The position numbers and the translations under genes were made by a program. From Nymphaea colorata (lineage: Eukaryota > Streptophyta > Magnoliopsida > Nymphaeales > Nymphaeaceae), in contig NW_022204507.1 of the NCBI RefSeq assembly GCF_008831285.2, forward strand, positions 2,402,814 to 2,466,813: a DNA stretch of 64,000 nt. Direction: 5' to 3'. Of this stretch, positions 21,501 through 33,515 are shown one piece after another (the first letter of the stretch is position 1; each line of letters starts with the position of its first letter). The notes under the pieces were generated by a model. That model made no database searches. It saw nothing but the letters and a program-made list of their open reading frames with translations, and was not told where the DNA came from.

Positions 21501-22830
21501 ATTCTACCGACTGCATCTCGTGAGTCAACAACTATATCTACTTCGTTCTGCAATCTATATTGACATAGTGCATATATAACCAATCTATGTCAAGAATAAC
21601 ATCGAACCCATTGAAATTTATGATCACTAACTGTGTTGGTAAATGATGTTATGAATCCCCATGTCTACGTCAGGTAGTTACTAGCTACATGGATCTTAAG
21701 CATGCATGACTGACCACTTTTAAGACATACGACATCATCCTAGCCGACACTTCTAGTAAAGTGGCAAATCGACTAGATATGAAAGAATGAATCGCCCCTG
21801 CATCAGACAACACTTTAGCAATGTGAGAACCAACAAGTAATGTATCTTCAATGAGATCGTGTGCTTGAAGCTCCTCCACAGTAGTCGCATAGATGCATAT
21901 GTTAGTCTTTTGCGCACTTGAAGGATTGGCCTTGGGCTTCTTCAACTCCTTTCCTCATATTGTAGGGCAATCTTTGATAAAGTGTCTCATCCTTCCACAG
22001 TGTAAACATGCTCCGATCTCCCGATAACATGGCTTCTCGGAGTGCAGACGTGCGCAAGTAGGGCACCTCGATAGAGTTGGAGTAGCTACTACGTCCTGTG
22101 TGGTGTCACTGTGGGTAGGCCTCTTCTGCATGAATGCTGTCATTACGCTTCCCATAAGGCTTTGCCCCGCCTGTGAAGTTGTAGTGCTTAGCCTGCATCT
22201 ACCCACAGTGTGAGTGCTGGCTCATCTTCTTGTGATTGTCTTTCTGAGTTCTTGCCCAATCATTGTCCATGCATCTAGTCATGGTGACCGCCTCATCCAA
22301 ATCGTGAGGTATGCTAAGCATCACCTTGCTTCGCAGTCCATCACGCAATCCATGCATAAACTTTTCTGCACTGACCTCGTATGTGGTGTAGAGATGTGGG
22401 CAATACACCTCTAAGTGTCGATACTTAGTAACATGCTCTTCTAAGCTCATGTGGTTTTGTTGTGACTCACAAAAATCTTGCATTTTTTTTTTTGTTTCTG
22501 GCATGTGTTGGGAAGTAGGTGTTGAAGATTGAATCTCTGAATTGCTTCCATGAGATCGATGTTGGCCTGCAAACCAAATCTCACGGGTCGATTTCTACCA
22601 CCGTTTGACATCACCTTTCAATAAGTACAAGCCGTAGTTTACTTCGTGTCCTTCCAACATCTTGAGAAGCTCAAATATGTGTTCTACCTCTTCAATCCAC
22701 TCCTTTGGCACATTTGGGCTGCCATCTCTAGTAAAGATAGAAGGCAACATCAATATAAATTGGTTAAATGACATCGAAGTCACATTCTCCTTAGGTGGCT
22801 CAGTGGTGTCTCATCTAGGAGATGCATAGC
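18594..22830 (-). pseudogene. gypsy gag-pol remnant (minus strand)
   Basis: Reading down the minus strand: a gag retrotransposon domain (about 22780-22260) with EEWIEEVEHIFE-type sequence; a CX2CX4HX4C knuckle (CLHCGRMRHFIKDC, about 22010-21965); a protease region where the active-site motif reads DAGA where DSGA or DTGA is expected (about 21815); reverse transcriptase (21337-20531) with FVDDILVYS; RNase H remnants; integrase with an HHCC-type finger ending CLVC and a core fragment with DFLVGLP (19797-19178); and a C-terminal part with HDVFHVSML (18847-18662) and the start of a chromodomain at 18594-18650. Stops and frameshifts separate nearly all of these, so no polyprotein is made. Confidence 0.9.
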
Positions 22831-23218
22831 TCATTTGGTTATACTAGGGAGGTCAGCATCTGCAAAGTCATTAGCATATAATCTGTTGATCCACAAGTGG
22901 GGTTTGAACACTCACACTAGTTTGGGCGAACGGTTGCCCTGACGTACTATCGTCTAGTGGGATATGCGCACCTGAATGGGCCAAACTTGGCTCTCTCTGT
23001 GCTTCTATAGCCAGCCCACCTCACTTCTTAACCCTATGTTGGTATTCCATCTATACAAGCAAGAACCCTCATTCTTATTACAAGGTTTGTGACCATTCTT
23101 ATAAATCCAATTGCAAAGATGCATCATCACAATAATCAAAACATCAATCTATCATATATATACCTTGGCAACACAACTTCATAGATAAACTTTAGCTCAC
23201 ATCCATAGTGATGCTTTT

Positions 23219-23235
23219 CCATAGCTCTGATACCA
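23219..23235 (-). promoter_or_regulatory. primer-binding site, initiator tRNA-Met type
   Basis: TGGTATCAGAGCTATGG on the minus strand lies 6 nt after the 5' LTR end. TGGTATCAGAGC is complementary to the 3' end of plant initiator tRNA-Met, the most common primer of plant LTR retrotransposons. Confidence 0.85.
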
Positions 23236-23241
23236 AAGGAA

Positions 23242-26223
23242 TCACACCCTAACCCTTTGACCCCCAAAATATTTTTTTTTTGTTAAAACATAAAACGTCA
23301 AGGTGTGACGACACAATGATTAAAAAGGAAACTATGCACATCAAAATGACAATGAGGCAAACATTTCATATGCAGTAAATTCAGTTCATATAAAATCGCT
23401 TCATATTTCTCACTAACCCACAAGATAAAAATGCTTCAAAATAACAACATTGATGTCTAACAAAAAGAAGACATCAATGGGACCCAAAACATGATTCAAA
23501 AGCACGACATTAGATCCAAAATATCTCCAAAACGATGTGAGCAAAGCCATCTGATTAACATACTACCCTGAGTCTGCAAAAACATGAAAAAAGTAGACAA
23601 CAGAAGGCTTAACTTTTGCAATATGGCAACAAACCGGATAAATCTCTAACCTTATATGGTAAGGGCTCAAATATCAGATATAACATATATGAAAATATAA
23701 CACTATATATGATGATATGAGCATGTAGTCACATAACTTATCATGGTAGACCCTCATATATACCACGACATATAAGGACTACTCAATGACCATAATTAAC
23801 ACACTCAAAAGTCACATTCACTTCATGCATATTCACTTCATCCATATTTGTTTCATTTACATTTATTTCATTTATATTTGCTTTAGTGAATTGACAGGTC
23901 CGAAACGATACATATCTCTTCTTGTCGCAGCAGTAGAGTAATCATCCATGGATGTGTGAATTCCAAGGAGAGTTGCTCAGCCTTCCCTATGACACTCAGG
24001 TTGGGAAGGTGGGAGCCCAACACTCCAAGAATATCACACAATGATATCCTGGGGCCTTGCATCGCCTACGCTCTAAGTAGACGAGACTAATGGAGAGGGT
24101 GAAACATATCTCAAACATATTTCCATAACCCACAGGCCTCCCATCAATTATTCTTTCTTAACTTATCATTGTAAGAACATATTCACAAAATGATCGGCTA
24201 GCAAACGAGATTGGTTCACTTCACAAGTGCACCTATACCTCAAGACACCTCTATATGAGGGCTACACACAAAGTCATTACTCTTAACTAGCTGTCATAAC
24301 TTTACAAATACATTTACCCTTCAAATTCATTCAATTGCATCACTACCCATGGCAATGCATACGAAAATATTAGAGCATTCACATCAATCAAACATAACAA
24401 ACACATCATACAAAAACTTAGCCAAACCATGGAAAGTAGTCTCGAACAGTGATTGACTCGTAGCTGTCCTATGCAAATATCATTTTATGGTGCTTTTAAT
24501 GTATAGCTAGAGTTGAGGAGATACTCGACTCAATACTCTGCCTAATTTGTCTGAAACAGTTGTAATTGCTAGCATGCACATGTCATTGCGTAGTAATTTA
24601 AAAACAATCAATCAATCTCATAATCATTCAATCACATGCATGCATTCATTCAACACAACACAATCATAGGATCCAACGATCCTGAAAAGCATACATTCTA
24701 AATTTGGCCCTAGGTAGGGATTTGCCTAGAATGCTAGTATACTTGTTGCACATTACCAAAAATACCCAAAATTGCCTCGAGCTTCGAATCTAATTGCTCA
24801 AGCTCTACTCGATATGCCCGGTGTACCTCAAAATATCCAAGCAATAAGTTTTTTACTCATTTCACTTTAAAATCTATACAAGTATGAAATAGGATCATTG
24901 AGGCATAGGTCATCGTCTCAAAAGGGTGCCGACAGGTAGTATCAACCCATAAAGCCCTCCAATAGGTTTTTTCCCAACTCTTTGAGGTTGGGACCAAACG
25001 ATTAAAACTCAAAACTTCGATTCAACCTAACACCAGTATGTTTCTAACTTGTTTTCTAGGTTAAAGTGTCATTCCCACAATTATATTTTTCAACGTAAAT
25101 ACTCTTTCCCAACAAGCGACGTAATATACACATCAACAATAACATATGTCATGAGTTCGCTAAAGCGGTTTTAAACCTTCTCAACAACATCAAAATCTCT
25201 ACTATGCTTCTTAACCGCTTCAAATATTAACTTATCATGATAAAAAGATAATTATATACATTCTTAGGGAAAAATATCAATAGAGTTAGGCTTGTTTAGC
25301 CGTACTCTCTCCTCTTTTAGCATCTTACCTGCTGTAGTGTTTTCGACAGCCACCTCAAGTGCTTGATTGATCCCCAAGCGGCTAAACTTATATGTTGTTG
25401 TTGCCTCTCACACCTTCTATTCATTGGTATGAGGGGAAAGACATGTTCTTCTAACTGCAATCCAACCCAACAACATCAAATAGGGTAAGAATGAGCAAAA
25501 GAGAGATTAAAAGAAAGGTCTACCATTAGAAGAGGGCATCCGATTGAGAGCAAGATGGTTCGGCTGAGGGAGACACACACATGGGTTAGAGAGACAGCAA
25601 TGGAAAGGCAAAAAGAGAAAAAATGGGTGAGAGTTCGGGCGAGGGAAAAAGACAGGCAAGAGGGAGAGTGCAGAGAGATAAGAGAGAGTGAAAGGAGGCT
25701 GGCGGGAGAGAAAGTGTGAGTAGAAGTCTTGAAATAGAGTGCGGGGAAATCGGGAAGAGGGTGACAAGACTTGGGTGAAACAAGGAAAAGCAATAGAGAG
25801 AGAGACTGAAGACGAGAGAGGACATGAGAGGGTGTAAGCGAGAGAGGCTGCACAAGGAAGGGTAGAGAGGAATAGACAAGGGGGTGAGAGCTGGCGGGAG
25901 AGAGCGGGATTGATCAGAGAGGACTTGGGACAGAGGGGGAGATAGACGGAGAACGACGAGAGGGAGGGGTATGGAGGTGCAATATAGGGCGAGTAAGAAG
26001 GAGAAGACAAAAAAGATAGAGAGATATCAAGAGGCCTTACCTAAGCGCTGCAGCTGCCCTTCACCTCCACCGCTGCTGCACTTTCTTCCGCCTCCTGCTT
26101 CTCTGCTTCATGCATGAAGGCAGCGAGAGAGACGAAGTCAGGCCTCCTCTTCATGTGGGTGGGATTCGGGTCTGGGTCTGGACCCTGATCCAGCCCAACC
26201 TGCCCCAGACACCAAGTGTTACA
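23242..26223 (-). repeat. 5' LTR of the minus-strand gypsy element (about 3.0 kb)
   Basis: Direct copy of 12507-15418, starting TGTAACACTTGG on the minus strand and ending at GGTTAGGGTGTGA next to the primer-binding site. The G/A-rich block recurs at about 25490-26030. Differences from the other LTR are mostly C/T and G/A transitions plus a few indels, a pattern often left by decay of methylated DNA. Confidence 0.88.
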
Positions 26224-27885
26224 CTTTCAATATCTAAATCCAAGATATCAATATCCAATGTCATGATTTGTGATTCAAATTAATTTGATAGATCTAGGTC
26301 TAAATCAAGATTTGATTAACATGTAGATCAAATCCAAGATTCAAAGGTAAGTGATTTTGATCTGAATAGTTCCAGTTTGAAATTCAACTAGAGTTTGAGA
26401 TTTGGATTTAAAATCTAAGGTTCTTTTGGTCCAATTATGAGATCCATGATCCAAGTTCTGCATTGTAGATCTTAAGTTTGAGACTTGATCAAACATTTTA
26501 GAATCCAATCCAGAGTTAGGTTCCAATTCAAATTCTATGATTCGATCTTATTGATATTGTTTCATCATTAATCCAAATGAGTTGGGCTTGGGGATTTTGA
26601 GAAGACCTACCTAGGATTCATTGATGATATGCTTCACTTAAATTAGGTTAAGCTCTAACCAGTCATGATGAGCTTTACTTTACTGAGATTCGAGCTTGGG
26701 TGAAAGCAAAACTGATATGACTGAGTTAGGCTTTGAGGTTTGATCTGGGTCTAATAGGGTGAGGTTGAGTGGACCAAGACTTGGGTGGCACCAACCTAAA
26801 TAGGAAGCAATGGAACCAAATAGCAGGCCTAATATTTGGACTTAGATTAAGCATTGAGTGGGCTTAGTGGGGTCAGCCAGGTTAGGTTCTAATCCTAAGA
26901 CTTGAGATAGGTGTAGTCAAGGTGTAGGGGGCTCTAGGACCGGTTTGAGCTTGGTCCTATAAGACTCAAATTGGGTTTAATCCTAGACTAGGTCTCAATC
27001 ATGTTTTTGAACCTAGGGTTTTGGAAAGTTATTATTTTTAAATGGATTTGAGTTCTAGAAAATATGCATGTAAAAACTATGTTTTGAAGTAATCCCATAC
27101 AGAGTCTAGATTGAGCTGAGTTTCATAAGTGAGGACTGTTGTCTCATGACATGCTACAAATCAATCTTGGCATCTACAAGGTCCTAGATTTAGGTTCATA
27201 ATTCTAAAAAAATAGATGCATGTGCATGATCCTAATATACTATGATTAAACAAGAAAATAAACTACATGATGGTATGCATCAATTTCTGAAGCTTCACAA
27301 ACAGGATATTGATTTGGAAAATCTGACTTGATGGAAATGGACTTGGACTGGATCCTTCTAGATTTGGAATTTATAGTGGGGTGTAGTTGGATTTCAAAAT
27401 GGTGGCTTGGAAAATTGGATTGTTTAATTGATTGACATTGGATATGACCTTGAAAATTAGATTGTGTTTCATGATTGAGATTTTCGTCTTGAAAAATATT
27501 TGAAAACATTGTTAATGTAGCCTTCGGTCTAGCTTCAATCAATCAAGGGAATGAGCCTCGAATTAAAGCAACATTGTGAATGGAGAACTTGGCTATTTGT
27601 TCACTTCATCCTCAAGACACCAACCCAAAAGTTCTGTTAATCTAGAGATACACATACCAACACTAAGACACTCACTCAGGTTGGCTTTAGGTAGCATATC
27701 AAAGTGATAATGAAAAGGGATTTGGATGAACAATGCCATTCATTCAAATATGAACAATTAAAGAGTAAATGATCATTTAAGTTTCACAGACCACATTGTC
27801 CAGCCTGACAGGACCCAACACAAAACCTTCAAATATAAAATTCCAAGCTTACCCCCTAAAAGTCACTCAATAATGCATATACTCA
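26224..27885. other. AT-rich decayed repeat DNA flanking the gypsy element
   Basis: No coding frame of note. Motifs such as AATCCAAGATT and TCTAGGTCTAAAT recur. Read on the minus strand the base bias resembles the 51382-54193 LTR, so this may be an old LTR of a similar kind, but I could not align them. Treated as unassigned. Confidence 0.4.
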
Positions 27886-28212
27886 TTCTGCAAAACACTC
27901 TTTTTTCACTTTGTGGATGTGTGCTTTGTGCAAAGAACTCTTTTTTCGCTTTGCGAGTGCTTTGTATTGGCTTGGTAATCAAGAGCTTAAGCGCCAAACA
28001 ATCAGCCATATGATTTGTTAATATTTTTATTGCCAAAATAATGTTCTCCTTTTTTTACCTAGCTCACAAGGTGGGCCATTGGGGCAAACCATTGGCAGTA
28101 AATATAGCAGAACTAACATAATGTGTATAACTAACATGCATGTGCCTGCAACTAATGAACGTATAAAATAAGTAAAGGAATGTATGTGTTAACATCAACT
28201 ATAGATGTACAA

Positions 28213-28443
28213 AGGATGAACCATTTGTTTTTGCATCTCAATGTCAAAAGTTTTCTATGTAAATGATCTAGTAGACAACAATTGGCATGTTGTTATTAAA
28301 ACAAGACCAAGATACTTTTATGACATATTAATTCATTTGACACAGTGTGACATAGATGCACAAAACTCATCAAATAGTCAAGTTGGTAAAGAAGAAGATG
28401 ATATCTATTGGGTTAGAGATGACAATTATGTAATATTGGTATG
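28213..28443 (+). pseudogene. DUF4216-like domain of a CACTA-element gene, frameshifted
   Basis: The frame encodes VFYVNDLVDNNWHVVIKTR, the conserved core of the DUF4216 domain found beside transposase-associated domains in plant CACTA elements. The preceding motif DEPFVFASQ is also typical but lies in a different frame (28207-28240), so one indel separates them. It is part of an old transposon gene, not a host gene. The acidic stretch after the core resembles the usual DUF4216 tail. Confidence 0.75.
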
Positions 28444-28579
28444 ATTATATTAGTTATGTCTTTCATTGCATAAATCTATTTTATGAATCCATTATTTTCT
28501 CATTGTACATATTTTTTTTTGTTGTAATTTTATATTTTGTTTTGAAACTGATGTAATGTTTACGTTGTTTCTGTGGTAC

Positions 28580-29031
28580 AGATAAAGAGTACATATGAGA
28601 GAAGACATGTCATTCCTTTGACATATGAGACTAACTCACATATGGAAGAAGAATATGAGACCATGAAAAATGAAGATACAGGTGGTGAAGAGCTGACAAC
28701 TGATGCATGTCTTCTTGATAATGAATATGAAATAATTTATAGTTCATTAGTCTATTACCCAAATCGTGATTCATATGTATAAACCTTAATCGATTTTTTT
28801 ATAGGCCCATCATGTAGGAATACACACGACATTACTTGAACTTTGGTGGATGCGAACTTAAGAAATAGCTCAAAGCACAAGATTAAGATAAACCTGATAA
28901 GCCAACCAATTGAAAAAGAGATACAGTATTTGACGACATACATCGGTACACAGGCACATGATCCTGTTGTCACACATTTGTTATATCATAATATTTTCGA
29001 GCTTCTAGCATCATTCAAGAAAGATATATGA
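28580..29031 (+). pseudogene. downstream remnant of the CACTA gene
   Basis: Two short frames (28573-28782 and 28843-29031) continue on the same strand with acidic, protein-like composition (EEEYETMKNEDTGGEEL and then RNSSKHKIKINLISQP). They follow the DUF4216 piece closely and are probably the C-terminal region of the same transposon gene. I do not recognise a named domain in them. Confidence 0.4.
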
Positions 29032-30077
29032 TCACTTGTATAGGTATGTAATATTTTCATATAAATTGTTTACGTTGAAGTATTATACTGTCATCCACTT
29101 TAATAAATAAAAACATAACAAATATGAATTCTCAGACGAAGAAAGAACACTTCTACATAAGTGAGTTATGCATCATTGTACATTTATTGAAGACATGAGT
29201 GTATGAAATTATTCAAAGAAAGAACCTATAGGTCTTCAATTTGATGCCAAAGTAGCAAAATTCATAAGCACGAACAATATCTCACAATCATTGAGAGTCC
29301 AAAGTCGAAAGTATATATATCATATTCTTATATAACGAGTTTTTAATATAAAGAAAACATTATACAAAAATATGAATCTCTATTTCTTATATTAAGTTGC
29401 ATTCATGTTTCAGAAAATTAGCAAAAAAATGCACGTGTACATGCTAAGCAGAAGTACTTGCATACAACTGGCACACATAATTTTGCACATTTTACGAAAA
29501 ACGAGGACACGTTATCTTTTTTCATGTATTATATGACTGCACATATTAACTAACATATTGTATTAATTGCAATATACAATTTGGGGAAAGTTATGAGCAG
29601 CCATCACGTGTTGAGCTATTCATTGCTAGTAAGACCAATAAGAACCTCAAGTACTCCAACCCCAAAACCAATGTTGTGATTATAAGTCTCATTCAAACAA
29701 TTATATTCTTCAATCTCAACAAGATACATGTTATCATATATTCAAATAATTATATTTTTCATGATATATGTTGTATGATCAATGAAAAGGGCAAATTAAA
29801 ATGGTACCTCAAGGGATGCAAGATACTGAGAAGTAATGATGTTTACTCTAGAGTGATGGGATTGGAGAGACATGGTAGAGTACAGATGATGAGGTTTGGT
29901 GTTAGCAATTCTTAGTTTGGTTTGTGCTCGAGCAAAATACGTACTCCACGAGATGAAAGCATTATTGAAGGTTAAAGTTTTTTCGCTTGAGTCTCAGTTT
30001 CTTCAATTTCAGACTCAAGTTAAGTAGTTTATAGTACATTAGCTTGGTCAAACAAACCTAGGTTACCTGGCATTTCA

Positions 30078-30089
30078 TTTTTTGTAGTG
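30078..30089. repeat. CACTA-type terminus (TTTTTTGTAGTG)
   Basis: The complement reads CACTACAAAAAA, the usual terminal sequence of CACTA elements. It lies inside the larger remnant, so it may mark a nested or older element. A partner end was not identified. Confidence 0.45.
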
Positions 30090-30757
30090 ACATATATTTG
30101 TTAAATTTCATTTTTGATAGAACTAACATGTTTTCTTAATTTTCATTATAGTCCCACCAACACTGCCAAACTTTGTAGGATTTTCACCTCAGCGATGAGA
30201 ATATCGTGGGAGCACTTTTTTGTTCATGTTAACATTTGTTAAACATCTTTTTGTAACTTTGAACTATATTGAATCAGTTGTATTGTAATATAAGTTCGAG
30301 CATTTGTTGTACCTATATGTTTGGTTCATGAAGATGTAATTGTTTCGTTTGTTTCGTTTAATGAAATATGTAAGCAGATATGTTGTATATGTATTTCTAA
30401 TTTTCAAAAAAATTATGTCATATTCAATTAGAAAAAAGTTAAAAGACTTTCAGCGACACTTAAATTTGCATCGATTACAAGTAATAGCGACATTAGGCAG
30501 ATGTCAGTTAAAGTTTTCCCAACGTCTAGATATTTGTCGGTAAAATTTTTTACTAATGTTTAGGTCCACTATCGGTACAGACAATCTTCAAGACATTGGA
30601 AATAATACATTAGTAGTAGTCAATATTTACTTGTAGACTGCACCGTTGATACCCTAAACTGACACGTGTTAAAACCATTAACAATGAGCAACTTTGCTTC
30701 ACCGAGATTTTTTTGACATTTTTTTACCGTTGGTAATGCCTAGGTTTTTTTGTACTG

Positions 30758-31650
30758 CAAGGAAAGGGGTGGGGAGTTATTGCCAACGGGTAACGACTCA
30801 CGGAGGTGATCAGACCGAAACACAGGCATCAGACATTTGATCAAGAGACTGGATCTCGAGTATGGTGGGCAGGGAGTTGTACTTTCAAAAGAGACAAAGT
30901 AGCAGGTACCAATAAAGTCAAATCCACCTCAAAGTCGATGGAGTATTTATGTAGAAAACAAGCGATATAAAGGAGGAGGAACGGGAATGGTGAATTAAAG
31001 AAGAAGTGGGGAAGGGATGAAAGGAAAGGGACAGGGAGAGGAGAATATGAGCCGACAACTGAAACCTAGGAGACATCGATACTAAGCAGGGAAACCGAAG
31101 ATAACGACGCTGAAGGAAGGCCGCAAGAAGGCCTATAGAGTGGACGAGGGGGGACGAACGAGATGGGAGCACATGGGAAGAAAGACTTGACGAAACATGA
31201 ACAAAAATGTTCAAGGAAAGCAAGTTACGAGACCAAAGGCAGAAAACCAAAGAGGGCCTCAAGGAGACAAAAAAAGAAAGGCAAAAGAATGGGGGGAGGC
31301 AGAGGGAAATTATGACGACGAGCAAAACAGATGGAGAAGAGGAACCAATGAAGCCTGTGATCCAGGAGTTTGGCGCAGGGAGGAAATCTTTTACTTAGTT
31401 GGGATTTAATTTAGTAGTCTTTTCTACCTCTGCTCAAGATCTTTCCCAAAGACAAGAAACCCATGTGCCATAAACATGAGGCATGAAGTTATAAACAGCT
31501 CAAGAGTACGATCCTTCAAAGTTTTGAAAAGCATAGTAAATTAACAGAAGTTATCTTTTTTGCTGATCTTCAAATGTTTTTTCCGGCATTTTACCCTTTT
31601 CTATAAGCTGGCATTGGGTAACACTTTCGCATGTTGTTGTTAGATATGTT
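30758..31650. other. G/A-rich noncoding stretch
   Basis: Between 30930 and 31400 the plus strand is rich in AAGGAGG-type sequence. The 135-residue minus-strand frame at 30918-31325 is the low-complexity complement, with no known domain. It may be part of an unrecognised LTR. Confidence 0.4.
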
Positions 31651-32583
<933 letters not shown>

Positions 32584-32646
32584 TCTCTTGCTCTCTCTCT
32601 CTCTCTCTTTCACACACACATATAGAGAGAGATAGAGGGAGAGAGT
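32584..32646. repeat. (CT)n ... (GA)n simple repeats
   Basis: A CT-rich run, a short CA run and a GA-rich run lie in succession and could form a hairpin. They sit about 140 bp beyond the stop codon of the SAUR gene, possibly in or past its 3' UTR. Confidence 0.9.
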
Positions 32647-32784
32647 TTACAGAGGTGTCATGACTCAGTTGGATTTGTTAAAGCATGTACAGAAGTCGAG
32701 TGTCCATACGCTCGCGCGCCAGAGAGAGACAGAGACCATGTATCGTGATGATCACTACCATCATTACCTTCATGGTCAGTATCT

Positions 32785-33302
32785 CTATTGTCTGCACAAT
32801 GGTTTACTACGTGACTGAGATCTGGGTAACCCATGGCCAGCCAAAGAACCAACCCCAGACCTGCCACAAGAGACTTCCACCTCCTCACAGTCATCATCGA
32901 CGTCATCATCATCATCCTTCACATAGAAGCCGTCACCATCATCCTCCTCCACCATCTTCAATATCCTCTCAAACACATCAGCATCACATGGAATCCTCAG
33001 GACTCCTTCATTCTGGAACCCAAACTCTTCTTCCGCCTCCTTCAAAAGCTCAACAAATGCGTAGTGGCTCAGATAGTCTGTGGGGATGATGAACCTCTTC
33101 ATCTCCTTCCCTGCGCACACAGCAAGGTACCCTTTGGGCACGTCCCCCATCCTAGAGGCGTCAGAGAAGGACAGCGTCCTCTTCAAGAAGCTTATGCCCT
33201 TTTTGCCACTGTTTTTTGGCGCGTTTGCTAGCTTTCTCCATTTCTTGCCAAGCTGTTGCAGGCGCACAATGTCTCTGATCTTATTAGGTTTCTTGGAATC
33301 CA

Positions 33303-33303
<1 letters not shown>
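32785..33303 (-). CDS. SAUR-family auxin-responsive protein (172 aa), intact
   Basis: SAUR proteins are small plant-specific proteins, mostly auxin-induced. Many promote cell expansion by inhibiting PP2C.D phosphatases and so activating plasma-membrane H+-ATPases. Here the SAUR domain spans about residues 54-119 with the signatures VPKGYLAV, KRFIIPTDYLSH, EEEFGF and VLRIPCDADVF. The basic N-terminus (NKIRDIVRLQQLGKKWRKLA) resembles the longer SAUR37/38-type members of Arabidopsis. An acidic run (about 120-142, mostly Asp/Glu, GAT/GAC-rich) and a Ser/Arg-rich tail follow. The gene has no intron, as usual for SAURs. The ATG at 33303 fits the conserved N-terminus and directly follows a CA repeat. 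A TATA box and an AuxRE lie upstream. No defects are seen, and it is the best candidate for a working gene here. Whether the tail is typical is uncertain. Confidence 0.93.

Positions 33304-33354
<51 letters not shown>
33303..33354 (-). repeat. compound (CT)n(CA)n microsatellite in the SAUR 5' UTR
   Basis: On the minus strand about 15 CT units are followed by about 11 CA units that run directly into the start codon. On the plus strand it reads (TG)11 then (AG)15. It lies wholly between the TATA box and the ATG, so length changes would alter the leader. Confidence 0.95.
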
Positions 33355-33358
<4 letters not shown>

Positions 33359-33474
33359 CGGGGGGAGAGAGAACAATGGTAGGATAGAGAATGAGATTAA
33401 AAACCGAATAGTCCTAGCTACAGTGAGAAGGGTTTTCTGTGATCATTTTGCATGAAGAAGGGAGTCTAAGTCCC

Positions 33475-33483
33475 ATATTTATA
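33475..33483 (-). promoter_or_regulatory. TATA box of the SAUR gene
   Basis: TATAAATAT on the minus strand lies about 170 bp upstream of the start codon, in a good position for a leader of about 140 nt that includes the microsatellite. Confidence 0.65.
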
Positions 33484-33509
33484 GACAGAGGATGTCAATC
33501 AATGCGTCA

Positions 33510-33515
33510 GAGACA
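33510..33515 (-). promoter_or_regulatory. auxin response element TGTCTC
   Basis: TGTCTC on the minus strand lies 27 bp upstream of the TATA box. TGTCTC is the classic binding site for auxin response factors and common in SAUR promoters. A single 6-mer can occur by chance, but position and gene family agree. Confidence 0.5.

Larger units (their letters stand above)
12507..26223 (-). mobile_element. Ty3/gypsy chromodomain-type retrotransposon, degraded, with a nested DNA transposon
   Basis: Two direct copies of a 2.9-kb repeat (12507-15418 and 23242-26223) flank a minus-strand internal region with a tRNA-Met primer site at 23219-23235, gag, protease, RT/RNase H, integrase, the end of a chromodomain-type polyprotein and a purine-rich tract at 15419-15430. 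Integrase lies after RT, the gypsy order, and the C-terminal region carries a chromodomain-like pattern as in the Tekay/Del group. The coding region has many stops and frameshifts. A 3049-bp element (15542-18590) is inserted near the 3' end. Possible target duplications (CTTTT before, CTTTC after) are only 4/5 identical. The LTRs differ at roughly one base in ten in stretches compared by eye, so this is an old insertion. Confidence 0.9.
27890..30757 (+). mobile_element. CACTA (En/Spm) transposon remnant
   Basis: Three signals agree. Near 27897-27975 there is a 40-bp-spaced repeat of CTCTTTTTTCRCTTTG with GCGAGTGCTTTG motifs, like CACTA subterminal repeats. At 28213-28440 there is a DUF4216-type reading frame. 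At 30440-30757 there is a field of GCGACATT/ATGTCGGT-type motifs ending TAGGTTTTTTTGTACTG, one base from the TTTGTAGTG end of a CACTA terminus. A second CACTA-type end (TTTTTTGTAGTG) occurs at 30078-30089, so two elements may overlap. The left terminus was not located exactly. Confidence 0.6.

Noticed and set aside
25476-26010. Frames of 97-167 residues on the minus strand
   Set aside because: Same LTR purine block as at 14.6-15.2 kb; Ser/Leu/Pro repeats without domains.
30918-31325. 135-residue hydrophobic frame on the minus strand
   Set aside because: C/T-rich low-complexity sequence with no membrane-protein family match and no promoter or splice evidence.
32685-33231. Plus-strand frames of 132-134 residues, His- and Leu-rich
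   Set aside because: They are antisense shadows of the SAUR coding sequence; His runs come from the Asp codon repeats.
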